In this document: piece by piece, positions 28,146-37,039 of the stretch
Position numbering within the stretch: the first letter of the stretch is position 1
How the letters are laid out: each line of letters opens with the position of its first letter
DNA from: Saltatorellus ferox
GTDB taxonomy: Bacteria; Planctomycetota; UBA1135; GCA-002686595
Assembly (NCBI GenBank): GCA_007751475.1
Contig: CP036434.1
Coordinates: forward strand, 4,779,524-4,843,523
Direction: 5' to 3'
DNA: 64,000 bases
The notes under the pieces: generated by a model
The model's input: only the letters and a program-made list of their open reading frames with translations
What the model was told of the DNA's origin: nothing
Databases searched by the model: none
Program-made: the position numbers and the translations under genes

Positions 28146-29272
28146 GTCGACACGCCAGTCACCGTAGCCTGGGGCCCGATTCACCGCTACCCCCATCCTC
28201 ACCGGCCACGCGGGAGCGCCCGGGCAGCCATCGGGCTCTTCGCTGAGCCGAACTCGCCCGATTTCACCCCCTCCAGCACCTTCCGCGCTGTCTCCGGATC
28301 TGTGATCACGGAGATCATGTGCCGACGCCCGCGGCAGCGCGGGCGCTTGAGAACATCTTCCGAAAACACCCGCTTCAGAAGATCTGCCCAGCGGATGTAC
28401 CTCTGGTCCTTCGACGGCTCCCCCGCACTCTTCGCGGCGTCTTCATCGGCGACGTCCACCTCCTTCGGCTCCTTCCGAACCACGGGACGCGGCGCCACCA
28501 GATCACGCAATGATGAGGCCGGGGCCAGCACTCCCTGATACGTCAGCTGATGCTCGCGCGGATGCGGCGCGAGCGCCGCCAGTCGAGCCATGAACTCATG
28601 CGGCGTCATGACGAAGCCTTTGGTCCCATCACGCCAGGCCTTGCGCAGCAGCCACGAGACCATCCCATCGGGACGGACATCGAAGCGTTCCAGACTGATG
28701 GCGGGTCTTGTCACGTAGCGGCAGAGCTTCTCCAGTTGCGCCCGCTGACCCTTCCGGATCAGCGCACGCAACGAGAACCCGTCAGCGTTCACCACCAGTG
28801 GAGGCGGCACGTACTGACTCCCCCAACCCGACGACTGGAACGCAAGGCCGAGATCAGGGTCGATTAGGCGCTTCAGCGGCTGCCCAGCACCAGCACCGAA
28901 AGGCACCAGCGACTTCACCGAGGCAGCCTTCAGGGCCGGAAAGAACGCATTCTCACGCGCGTCGCCAAAATCGAGAAGCGGCTGCTCATCAGCGCCCGCG
29001 TCCGCGTACTCCCAAGGGCGGTCGTCACCTTTGCGTAGGGGCATACCGAGTGCGATCGGGTCGAGGGAGAAGCGCTTCAGCACACGACGGATGCGCGCGA
29101 TCGCGTCGCCGTGCACACGCTCGACCTCCGCCGACGTCAAAGGATCCGCGGGCAGAAAGACGGGAGACTCGAAAGCGCTGCGCGTGACGTACACACCGTC
29201 TAGATAGAGGGAGTGGAAGTGAACATTAAGTCCCAACGAGGATTCAAAGCGCTGCGTCGAGTTCACGGCGCC
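28146..29272 (-). mobile_element. IS91-family copy A, truncated at both ends
   Basis: Begins inside the constant terminus (GTCGACACGCCAGTCACCGT), missing the outermost ~25 bp seen in other copies. It also lacks the ~250 bp between the CTCGCCCGATTTC block and ACCCCCTCCAGC, so the transposase reads into a different tail. Homology ends near 29272, inside the 5' half of the transposase gene. From ~29300 an ABC-F gene fragment begins. Confidence 0.85.
28199..29266 (-). pseudogene. IS91-family (Y2/HUH) transposase, N-terminally truncated
   Basis: 355 residues of an IS91-type rolling-circle transposase. The HUH motif is visible in LNVHFHSLYLDGVY near the start, the tyrosine motif region in LCRYVTRPAISLERF, then WRDGTKGFVMTPHEFMARLA, PREHQLTYQGVLAP and RWADLLKRVFSEDVL ... 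CRGRRHMISVITDPETARKV. The native N-terminal zinc-binding part and the first ~100 residues are missing, and the last residues are replaced (GVKSGEFGSAKSPMAARALP) because of the internal deletion. Not expected to be active. Confidence 0.85.
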
Positions 29273-29299
29273 GATGTCGAGCCGGACCCGGACCGGGTG

Positions 29300-29595
29300 A
29301 GCCGGCGAACCTGATCATCATGGACGAGCCCACGAACGACCTCGGCCTCGACACACTGCGGGTGCTGGAGGAGGCGATCGAGTACTACCCGGGCTGCATG
29401 ATCATCGTGACCCACGACCGCTACTTCCTGAACCGCGTGGCGACGCACATCCTGTCCTTCGAGGGCGAGGACGAGAACGGCGTGGGCATCGTCTACTTCC
29501 ATCACGGCGACTACGAGTCGTTCAAGGACTGGAAGCGGAGCAAGGGCGAGGACCTCGACAAGCTGAAGGGCCCGCGCAGGAAGTTCGCTCGCTGA
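29300..29595 (+). pseudogene. ABC-F ATPase, C-terminal remnant
   Basis: Reads NLIIMDEPTNDLGLDTLRVL, EEAIEYYPGCMIIVTHDRYF, LNRVATHILSFEGEDENGVG and ends KGEDLDKLKGPRRKFAR at a TGA. This is the second Walker B (LIIMDEP), the D-loop and the H-switch (VTHDRYF) of an ABC-F translation factor such as Uup/EttA. About 80% of the gene, including both Walker A motifs and the signature motifs, is missing at the IS91 junction. The first surviving in-frame Met is at 29320. Its stop overlaps the start of the next gene (TGATG). Confidence 0.85.
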
Positions 29596-30724
29596 TGGAG
29601 GCATTGGACCCAGCGGCGTCGCCATCGGACGCTCTCGCGGAGGCCCGTCACTGCCTCCGCGGGACCCCCGAGGACTCGATCGGCCCGGTGCCGCTGCGGT
29701 TCCGGGACGAGATCGACGCGTTCCTCGTGGAGCACGGCCCGATCGCGCTGACCCGGGAGTGCGTCCCGGGCCACCTCACCGCGTCGTGCCTGCTCTGGAA
29801 CGCCGCTGGAACCAAGGTGCTGCTCCACCACCACCGCAAGCTGGACCTGTGGCTTCAGTTCGGCGGCCACTGCGACGGCGACGGCGATACGCGCCGTGCG
29901 CGACGCGTGAAACGCGGGAGGAGAGCGGGATCGAGCCGAGCTACGTGACGCCTGCCCCCATCGACTTCGACATCCACTCCATCCCGGCGCGTCCGGCGAA
30001 GGGCGACCGGGCGGCGGAGCCGGAGCATCTCCACCTGGACGTGCGCTATCTCGCGCTGGCACCGGCGGATGCGGTGGAGCAGATCTCGGACATGGATCGC
30101 TTTCGGCGTCTCTTCGAGGACGGCGGAGTCGATCCTGAACTCGTGGCCATGACGGGGAGCTTCGTCTCCCCCGCCGACGGCCGCGCCCTCATGCGTGGGT
30201 GGCCCGATTCGGACTGGATGCCCCTCGCGGAATTCGTGGAGGAGATGGTGGGATCCTTCGAGACCCCGCAGACCTGGCTACTGGACCTCGACCGGCGCTT
30301 CGATCGGCTGGCTTCCTCGATGCGTCGCGCCGCCAGGCGAGCCGGGGCCGCCAGAGGAGACCAGGCCGCCGGGGAAGAAACCACCCGGCAGCTTGTCCAG
30401 ATCAGCATCTACGGCGACAAGCAGCTCAGCTTCACCACCCCCAAGGGTGTGCAGGTGGCGAGAGGCTGCCAGGGTTTCGAACAACGGATCACGGACGCGG
30501 AGACCTGCCGTTCCGTCGCTGACTTCCTCGCGAACCTCTCACCCGACGCCGTCGCCCGCGGCGCCGACCTGGCCAAGATGGTGGAAGAGGGCGTCTACAA
30601 GGCGCACATGAACTTCGACCCGGAGGACCTGAGATCGTCGGTGGTGAAGGACTACCACGCCCTGCGCGCGTTCTACCGCGAGGTGGTCGCGAGGGGCCGA
30701 AGCGTTCTTGTCACCAGGGACTGA
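29595..30724 (+). pseudogene. NUDIX hydrolase with a frameshift in the Nudix box
   Basis: From ATG 29595 the first frame reads FRDEIDAFLVEHGPIALTRE, GHLTASCLLWNAAGTKVLLH and KLDLWLQFGGHCDGDGD, the start of a Nudix domain. A one-base change near 29890-29915 moves the rest (TREESGIEPSYVTPAPIDFD, HLDVRYLALAP) into another frame, splitting the GX5EX7REUXEEXGU box. The second frame continues to 30724 with a tail of ~215 residues (PQTWLLDLDRRFDRLASSMR, LVQISIYGDKQLSFTTPKGV) that is not part of a normal Nudix fold. It could be a fused separate gene. The start overlaps the ABC-F stop. A sequencing error at the shift cannot be excluded. Confidence 0.65.
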
Positions 30725-30775
30725 CGGCCTGCTCCATGGCACCCAGGAGGGTGCTGCGAAGAGCTGAAGAGCGTC

Positions 30776-33349
30776 TCAGTAGCCGCTGCCGAACGGGTTG
30801 GTCCAGAAGTTGATCACCGTGAGCGGGTAGCCCCCTGGAAGCCATGCGCCCGTCGGGCGGTTGCTGCCGTCCGCGACGCGCCACGCCTGGTAGACATAGA
30901 GACCGACCGAGTAGGCCCAGGTCGAGTAGTCGCCGGCTGCCACGTCGCCGATCTGTCCCTGGTAGACCGTCTCGGTGTTGGTGGAGACGGTGTAGGCCGA
31001 ACCTGACCCGAAGGAGATGCTGCCCTCCGTGGTCACGCCAAAGGCTTTGTACGACGCCTCCGCGCCGACGGCCATCGACGTTTGCTCGGTCGTGGCATTC
31101 TCCGAAGCCAGCTCGATCGCGGTCGAAACGCTCCCACCGTTCCCCTGGCCCACCGTGATGGTCGTGGGCGTGTTCCAGGAGACCACGCCGGCCGTGGTCG
31201 CTGCCATCTCGGAGAAGTTACGGTACGTCGAAGGATCGCCGACCGTGTGTGGCAGGAGAGACGATGTCATCCTGTAGCGAGGCTCGACCCGATCGTTGTA
31301 GAACGGGACGGTCCACTTGTTGATCTGGGTCTCGAGGGGCACGTCGATCGTGAAGGTCCTCCCCACGGCATCCGCATCGGGGGCGCTCAGGATCCTGTAC
31401 TCGTGGACGAGATAGTTGTTGGAGGCGAACACGATCACATCCTCGTCATGGCTCGCCTCGTATCCCGTCACGAACGTGGTCGTGGACGTGGCCGTCTGGG
31501 TCGAGCTCGACTCGTAGTCCATCGTGGCCTTGACCGACGCACCGAACGTGCCCGTGAAGTCCTCGAATTCGAAGCCCACGGCCGCCGAGATCGACGTCGA
31601 GGTGCTGTAGGCGGTCTCGATTCCAGAGCCCGTCCCGATGGAATAGCCCGTGCTCGAGCCCACGTAGTTCTGCTGGATACCGGCCTTGGTGGGCACGGCG
31701 GCGAGCAGCGTCAGCGGCACCGGATTCGACACGCGCAGGGTCGATCCCTGGTACCGCACCCGCAGTCCGTCGCCGTCGTACTCGCCGGGGGCCAGGATCA
31801 GGGGCCGCGTCGGCGACGAAGCGGTCGACGTCGCCGTTCCAGAGGTGAAGATCGTTCGACTCGAGGGCGTGTCGCCCGCCTGGATCAGCTCGACCCAGGA
31901 GGCTTTCGTCGTCGAACTTCCCCATGAGAATCCGGCGTACAGCTCCTCGGGGCCGTCCGCATCGGTGTCCCCGGCCGCCAAGGTCACGGCGTCGTTCGCA
32001 AGGGGCACCGTGTTGGAAACGAGGTCGCTGAACCAGCCGCCACTACCCAGGTTCACTCGAATGGCCCGAACGTCGGCCCTGCCGCCCTTGGGCTTGCGCA
32101 TGAGACCGATCCAGTCGCGTCCGTCCCCGTAGCGGTCGAACGTGCATACGTCGAAGGAGTACTCGGGAATGGGAGTGGTCTCGAGGGCACCGGAGAAGGT
32201 GCCGCGCTGGACGAAGTCGAATCGATTGCCCGCCACGTCGTAGTTGAGCTGGTCCAGGTAGAGCTTGGCGTCGGTTTGGTTCAAGACCGAAACGGGAGTC
32301 GTCGAGGCGAGGGCGATCTCGTCCGCCGGGTCTGCGTCGAGCTGGCCAGCCGCCAGCTTCGACGTCATCAGATTTCCGAAGAATGGAAACGAATCGTAGT
32401 AGACCTGCTGCGACGGCATGCGCACGAAGAGGCCAGAGGCAAGGTCGCTCCAGTCGTAGAGGGTCAAGCGAACCTGGCCCTTCGTGCCGGTGCCGCCTTG
32501 CCTCGCCACCACGAGTTCTTGATCCCCGTCACCGTCGACGTCCGCAGCCAGCCCCGAGTAGCTGGTGTGCTGGCCAAAGGCGTCCATCGCGCCGAAGGAT
32601 TCCTCCCACAGGACTCCGCCACCTCCGACGGGATCGTCGATCACCCAGAACGTGGAGGTGCTGCCCAGCGTGTTGATCGGACCCACCGTTCGGAATACGG
32701 CGATCTCGTCGCGGCGGTCTCCATCGAAGTCGCCCACCGCGAGCGTGCCCTCGATCGGTTGGCTGCTCGTGAAGGGCGCGAAGCTGTGCATCAGCTGCCA
32801 CGTGGTCGTGCCTTGCACGCTGACGTCGATCCGGTAGAGCTCGAACCGCGAGGACGTCCGCGCGAGCACGACCATCTCATCGCGGCCGTCGTTGTCGATA
32901 TCGGCGCGCACGGCATCACGGACGTTGCGTCCCATGCCGTGGCTGCTGCTCGAGCCAGCGAGCGCGCCTTCACCCGCGGCGGGATCGTCGAAGATGGCCG
33001 TGCTGCCCCCGACCGACACCCCGTCCGTGCTCGACATGAAGAAGCCGAGTTCGGTCCGGCCCAGGAGCATCGTCTCGGGCTCGCGGAAGGGGCTTTCCAC
33101 GTCCACCTGGACCAGCGCTGGATCGGTGTCCGTCTGGAACGTGATCGGCTGATTGAGAGCGATGGTCCGCAGATCCACCGTGCGTGCATCGTCGGGGCGG
33201 CGCCCCGGCGAGGGAGCCTCCGACAGGTTCGCCCTCGGGCGCTGCATGGCTGCTGCGGGCGGCGAGTGGAGGAGAGCCAGGCCGGCCGCCGAGGCGACGA
33301 TGGCACCGCGGGTCAGGGTAGACATGGATCGAAGAGTCGTGGGGTTCAT
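30776..33349 (-). CDS. Secreted FG-GAP/VCBS-repeat protein with a Ser/Thr-rich beta C-terminal half
   Basis: Start at 33349 (MNPTTLRSMSTLTRGAIVAS), with GGAG 7-10 nt upstream; the open frame further upstream runs into the RAYT unit and is not coding. Signal peptide SAAGLALLHSPPAAAMQ. Residues ~100-480 contain FG-GAP calcium-binding repeats (DIDNDGRDEMVVLA, DFDGDRRDEIAVFR, DVDGDGDQELVVAR, DTDADGPEELYAG). The C-terminal ~350 residues alternate polar Ser/Thr and hydrophobic residues (GIETAYSTSTSISAAVGFEF, MDYESSSTQTATSTTTFVTG, TTEGSISFGSGSAYTVSTNT), a pattern seen in beta-hairpins of aerolysin-like proteins. It lacks the C-terminal domain shared by other secreted proteins here. 857 residues in total. 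Confidence 0.8.
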   Translation of the reverse strand: MNPTTLRSMSTLTRGAIVASAAGLALLHSPPAAAMQRPRANLSEAPSPGRRPDDARTVDLRTIALNQPITFQTDTDPALVQVDVESPFREPETMLLGRTELGFFMSSTDGVSVGGSTAIFDDPAAGEGALAGSSSSHGMGRNVRDAVRADIDNDGRDEMVVLARTSSRFELYRIDVSVQGTTTWQLMHSFAPFTSSQPIEGTLAVGDFDGDRRDEIAVFRTVGPINTLGSTSTFWVIDDPVGGGGVLWEESFGAMDAFGQHTSYSGLAADVDGDGDQELVVARQGGTGTKGQVRLTLYDWSDLASGLFVRMPSQQVYYDSFPFFGNLMTSKLAAGQLDADPADEIALASTTPVSVLNQTDAKLYLDQLNYDVAGNRFDFVQRGTFSGALETTPIPEYSFDVCTFDRYGDGRDWIGLMRKPKGGRADVRAIRVNLGSGGWFSDLVSNTVPLANDAVTLAAGDTDADGPEELYAGFSWGSSTTKASWVELIQAGDTPSSRTIFTSGTATSTASSPTRPLILAPGEYDGDGLRVRYQGSTLRVSNPVPLTLLAAVPTKAGIQQNYVGSSTGYSIGTGSGIETAYSTSTSISAAVGFEFEDFTGTFGASVKATMDYESSSTQTATSTTTFVTGYEASHDEDVIVFASNNYLVHEYRILSAPDADAVGRTFTIDVPLETQINKWTVPFYNDRVEPRYRMTSSLLPHTVGDPSTYRNFSEMAATTAGVVSWNTPTTITVGQGNGGSVSTAIELASENATTEQTSMAVGAEASYKAFGVTTEGSISFGSGSAYTVSTNTETVYQGQIGDVAAGDYSTWAYSVGLYVYQAWRVADGSNRPTGAWLPGGYPLTVINFWTNPFGSGY

Positions 33350-33643
33350 TGGGGGGCTCCAGTTGCGTGGCCACCGCCGAAGAGGCGGAAGCGTTTCTGG
33401 AGGGCAACGCGCGAGGGGGGTGAGATCGCCACAACGGAAAGGCGGATTCTTGGGCGTTCGGAGGAATCCATGGGACGACTCGGACTCGGCGGGTCGGATG
33501 GTGGCGGACCACGGGGACCTGAACCCGTAGATTCCCCCTGGGCTTCGAAATCTCGGGTCTTCGGAGGAATCTGTGGGTCGATGGTGCTTCAGTGGCGTGA
33601 CGGGCTGCGGCTGGGCTGATGGGCTGATGGGGTGCCACCAATG

Positions 33644-34634
33644 CAACCAAAGAAGGGGCGGGAGCGGAGGGTTGGAGGGGCGCGGCGGCCTTGGGAGGCA
33701 TGGGGAGTTGTCAGGGAGCGAGCTTGGCCCTGGCCCACGCCTTGCGAGGGGGAGGCAAGAGTGGGAGGCTCGGGGGCGCGGAGTGCGAGTGGGCCGGTGG
33801 GAAAGGTCTGCCGAGTATACTGTTTCGGGGTGGGGCGTGGACTTGGATAAAGTGCCGAGTTCGGGCTTTAAAGTGTAGTTTGGAGGCCATTCGAGGTTAC
33901 TCCGTTGGGTTGTTTGGGCTATGATCTTGCATGGCGAAAGCGCGCATGGGGAGGTCGGTTGTCTTGCAGGCCGTGTTTGGTTTTGCGGTGCCGAAGAAGC
34001 GGCGTGGGCCGAGGAGGAGGAAGGATTCTCGGGTGACCTCTCGAAGGGGATGGCGAGTTTGAATACCGGGTTGGGCATGAGGTTGAACCGGCTCTGGGGT
34101 CGAGTGAGGCAGGGGAGCGTGTTCGCGGAGCGCTTTCATCTGGAGGTGATCACGTCGCCGACGCAGATGCGGAACGTTTTGAAGTACGTTTTGCGGAACG
34201 ATGTGCATCACGGGCTCGGGCTCGGGGTTCTGGATCCTTGTTCGAGCGCGATGTCGTTTGGCGGTTTTGCGGAGCGACGGGGTGCGTCCAAGGTCGATTG
34301 CGTGAGCGTGGAAGCGCAGAGCTGGCTCCTGCGGACGGGCTGGAAGAGGGGTGCCGGAAAGGGGCTGGTCACGTTCCACGACCTCCCGCGTGTTACCGGG
34401 GTTCTCCAGGCGTAGCTGTCGCCTCCATGGCGACCCCCCGTGGCGACCCTCCGGATCGAGCGCCCGTCAAGCGCTCCGCGACTTCCACTCTTCGCCTCCG
34501 CGACTCGACGGCTTACCTTGGTCTCCCAGGGCGGAGGCCAGGGCCAAGCTCGTCATCTTCCGGCCTTCCCATCCCTCACAAGGCCGCCGCCCACTCCTCA
34601 GCCCTCCCGTCTCCTCCGCTTCCTTGGTCGCATT
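33644..34634 (+). mobile_element. RAYT unit 2 inside long inverted repeats
   Basis: Mirror image of unit 1. The left end has CAACCAAAGAAGGGG and the GCGAGCTTGGCCCTGGCC block (~33717). The right end carries the reverse complements (GGCCAGGGCCAAGCTCG at ~34538-34554 and CTTCCTTGGTCGCATTGG at ~34620). A conserved promoter-like block (GAGTATACTGTTT, then GCTTTAAAGTGTAGTTTGGA) lies upstream of the transposase in both units. Confidence 0.65.
33930..34415 (+). pseudogene. RAYT-type tyrosine transposase with internal deletion
   Basis: The N-terminal piece (from 33930, MAKARMGRSVVLQAVFGFAV, PKKRRGPRRRKDSR) and the C-terminal piece (LSKGMASLNTGLGMRLNRLW, GSVFAERFHLEVITSPTQMR, NVLKYVLRNDVHHG) are in different frames and lack the central HUH segment. 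Unit 1 still shows that segment in degenerate form. The C-terminus (FHDLPRVTGVLQA) ends at 34415. Confidence 0.7.
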
Positions 34635-34766
34635 GGCTGCAGCGCTTCAGGCCCACAGATTCTGCGGTAGACCCGAAATCTCCGGTTTCTCTGTGGGCTC
34701 GGAGTACTTTTCCCGCGCTTCTGAGGCAGGCTGTCTGCGAGCTTCACGCCCCCTTCTCGAGATTCC

Positions 34767-35315
34767 ATGTCCGACGCCCTCCCCCATCCCGGCGAACCTC
34801 CCGACGAGCTCATGGAACTCGTCTACGGGGAACTGCGACAGCTCGCGTCGATGTACCTGGCGCGTGAGCGCTCGGACCACACGCTTCAGCCCACTGCGCT
34901 GGTGCACGAGGCATTCGTCAAGCTGTCTCCGCAGACGAAGCGCTGGGAGAACCGTGCCCAGTTCGTCGGCGTCGCGGCTGTCGCCATGCGTCGCACCCTC
35001 GTGGACCACGCGCGCCAGCACCGCAGCCTGAAGCGCGGCGGCAGCGCGCGCCGGGTCGAACTCGATCTCGCCAGCATGGAAACGACCGAGGGCGCGATCG
35101 ACCTAGTTCGCATGGACGACGCCCTCACCGGACTGGCGCAGCTCTCCGGGCGCCAGGCCCAGGTGGTCGAGCTCCGTTTCTTCGGGGGGCTGACCCATGA
35201 CGAGATCGCCGAGGTGCTGGGCATTTCCTATCGCACCGTGGAGAACGACTGGCGATTCGCGCGCGCCTGGCTGAAGGAGCGGCTCGGCGAAGAAACAGGT
35301 CAGCGCGATGGATAA
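34767..35315 (+). CDS. ECF sigma factor (TIGR02999-like)
   Basis: 182 residues with region 2 (ELMELVYGELRQLASMYLAR, HTLQPTALVHEAFVKL, FVGVAAVAMRRTLVDHARQH) and region 4 (LSGRQAQVVELRFFGGLTHD, EIAEVLGISYRTVENDWRFA). The LQPTALVHEAFVKL signature is typical of a sigma subfamily common in planctomycetes and acidobacteria that pairs with Ser/Thr kinases. Its last 8 bp overlap the kinase gene at 35308, so the two are co-translated. The kinase partner is truncated, so its control circuit is probably broken. Confidence 0.92.
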   Translation: MSDALPHPGEPPDELMELVYGELRQLASMYLARERSDHTLQPTALVHEAFVKLSPQTKRWENRAQFVGVAAVAMRRTLVDHARQHRSLKRGGSARRVELDLASMETTEGAIDLVRMDDALTGLAQLSGRQAQVVELRFFGGLTHDEIAEVLGISYRTVENDWRFARAWLKERLGEETGQRDG

Positions 35316-36045
35316 GCGCCAGCACGAAAGGCTCAGCGCACTCTTCGGGGAGGCGAGCGCCCTGCAGGGCGATGAGCGAGAGGCGTTTCTTCTGCGAAGC
35401 GCGGGTGACGACGGCGAGCTTCTGGCCGCTCTGCGGCGCCTGCTCGCGTACGACGGCGATCCGACGGGGGCGATCGACCGTCCCGTGGTCGTGGCCCTCG
35501 ACAAGGCGGTGGGCGCGGCGATCGAATCGGCGAACGAGTCCGCCGCCGAGGCGACCTCGATTCCGTTGCCGGACCGCATCGGCGCCTACCGGATCCTCGG
35601 GATCCTGGGGCGCGGCGGCATGGGCGTCGTCTACGAGGCCGAGCAGGACACGCCCCATCGACGCGTCGCCCTGAAGGTGCTGCGTCCGGACGTCGTGACG
35701 CCCGGCATGCTCCGCAGGTTCGATCACGAGACTCAGGTCCTCGCGCGCCTCAACCACCCGGGCATCGCGCAGATCTACGGCGCGGGGACCGCCACGACGG
35801 ACGCGGGCGAGCAGCCCTTCCTCGCGATGGAACTCGTGCCAGGCGTCTCGGTGACGACCTACGCCGAGGAGCACCGCCTGGGGATCGAAGCCCGACTGAG
35901 GCTCGTGACGGCCATCGCGGACGCCGTTCACCACGCGCACCAGCGCGGCGTCGTGCATCGAGATCTGAAGCCTGCCAACGTGCTCGTCGACGAGGCGGGA
36001 CGGATAGGAACTCCAAGCGGTGTGTCGACACGCCAGTCACCGTAG
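35308..36045 (+). pseudogene. Ser/Thr protein kinase truncated by IS91 in the catalytic loop
   Basis: Native sequence runs from MDKRQHERLSALFGEASALQ through the glycine loop (LGRGGMGVVYEA, 100-111), Lys123 (RVALKVL) and HRDLKPANVLVDEAG at ~217-231. At 36000 the IS91 terminus starts and supplies a foreign tail, RIGTPSGVSTRQSP, and stop. The DFG and APE motifs, the C-lobe and any membrane sensor are gone, so it cannot be catalytically active. The missing 3' part is not found at the other IS91 border (36797). It overlaps the ECF sigma gene by 8 bp. Confidence 0.9.
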
Positions 36046-36797
36046 CCTGGGGCCCGATTCACCGCTACCCCCATCCTCACCGGCCACGCGGGAGCGCCCG
36101 GGCAGCCATCGGGCTCTTCGCTGAGCCGAACTCGCCCGATTTCGCCCCCTCCGATGAGCACCACCGGTTCGCTTCACCACGACCTGCAGCCAGCACCCTT
36201 CCCAAGGCGCGGGCTGTTGTTGTTTCATCGAGCACGATCGCCCGCGCGCCGCTCTTCCGCAGCTTTCTACTTCCCGAAGTCCAGCCGCCCCTGCCGAGGC
36301 GGCATCGGTATTCGGACCTCGGGCTCTGCCGGTGGGGAACGGCTCGGCCCTGGCGACGACGGGTCTCTCCCACCCAGCGAATCGGATGACCTCCTCGCCG
36401 CCGCTCTCACCCCCTCCAGCACCTTCCGCGCTGTCTCCGGATCTGTGATCACGGAGATCATGTGCCTGCGCCCGCGGCAGCGCGGGCGCTTGAGAACATC
36501 TTCCGAAAACACCCGCTTCAGAAGATCTGCCCAGCGGATGTACCTCTGGTCCTTCGACGGCTCCCCCGCACTCTTCGAGCCGTCTTCATCGGCGACGTCC
36601 ACATCCTTCGGCTCCTTCCGAACCACGGGACGCGGCACCACCAGATCACGCAATGATGAGGCCGGGGCCAGCACTCCCTGATACGTCAGCTGATGCTCGC
36701 GCGGATGCGGCGCGAGCGCCGCCAGTCGAGCCATGAACTGGTACGGCGTCATGACGAAGCCTTTGGTCCCATCACGCCAGGCCTTGCGCAGCAGCCA
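36000..36797 (-). mobile_element. IS91-family copy B: constant end plus transposase C-terminal half
   Basis: Starts ACGGATAGGAACTCCAAGCG at 36000 with the palindromic GTGTCGACAC close by. It contains the intact spacer and transposase tail and stops at 36797 inside the WLLRKAWRDGT codons. This is a 5'-truncated copy of ~798 bp. Confidence 0.9.
36267..36797 (-). pseudogene. IS91-family transposase, C-terminal fragment of copy B
   Basis: From WLLRKAWRDGTKGFVMTPYQ to the natural stop after MPPRQGRLDFGK. It includes HQLTYQGVLAP, RWADLLKRVFSEDVL and the CRGRRHMISVITDPE segment, but not the HUH or tyrosine motifs. Confidence 0.85.
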
Positions 36798-37039
36798 CGG
36801 AGGCCCAATGGATAGAGGTCCGTGGTCGATCGACCGGTGGCGTCCGCCAACGACACCGGCAGTCCCCTGATCCACGATCCGCCGACGCAGAACTTGGAAT
36901 CTCTTGAGAGATGCATGGGCGGTGAGTCGCGACGGGAATGCACCGAGACGGAATGCGAAAGAGTACGTTGGCTGATGCTGGATGAAAGTTGACGCCCAAG
37001 CCTGCGCTGCCTCCTGACCTGGGCAAGGGACCGATCAAA
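36798..37039. other. Unassigned 240-bp stretch between copy B and the next gene
   Basis: No coding region recognised. It does not contain the missing part of the kinase gene. It serves as the region downstream of the minus-strand gene ending at 37040. Confidence 0.4.

Noticed and set aside
33350..34078. In-frame extension of the 30776-33349 protein by 243 residues at its N-terminus
   Set aside because: The extension reads through the RAYT unit and its inverted repeats, is rich in Pro/Ser/Arg, and precedes a good ribosome-binding site and signal peptide at 33349.
36798..37039. 3' part of the interrupted kinase on the other side of IS91 copy B
   Set aside because: No DFG, APE or C-lobe motifs can be read on either strand here.
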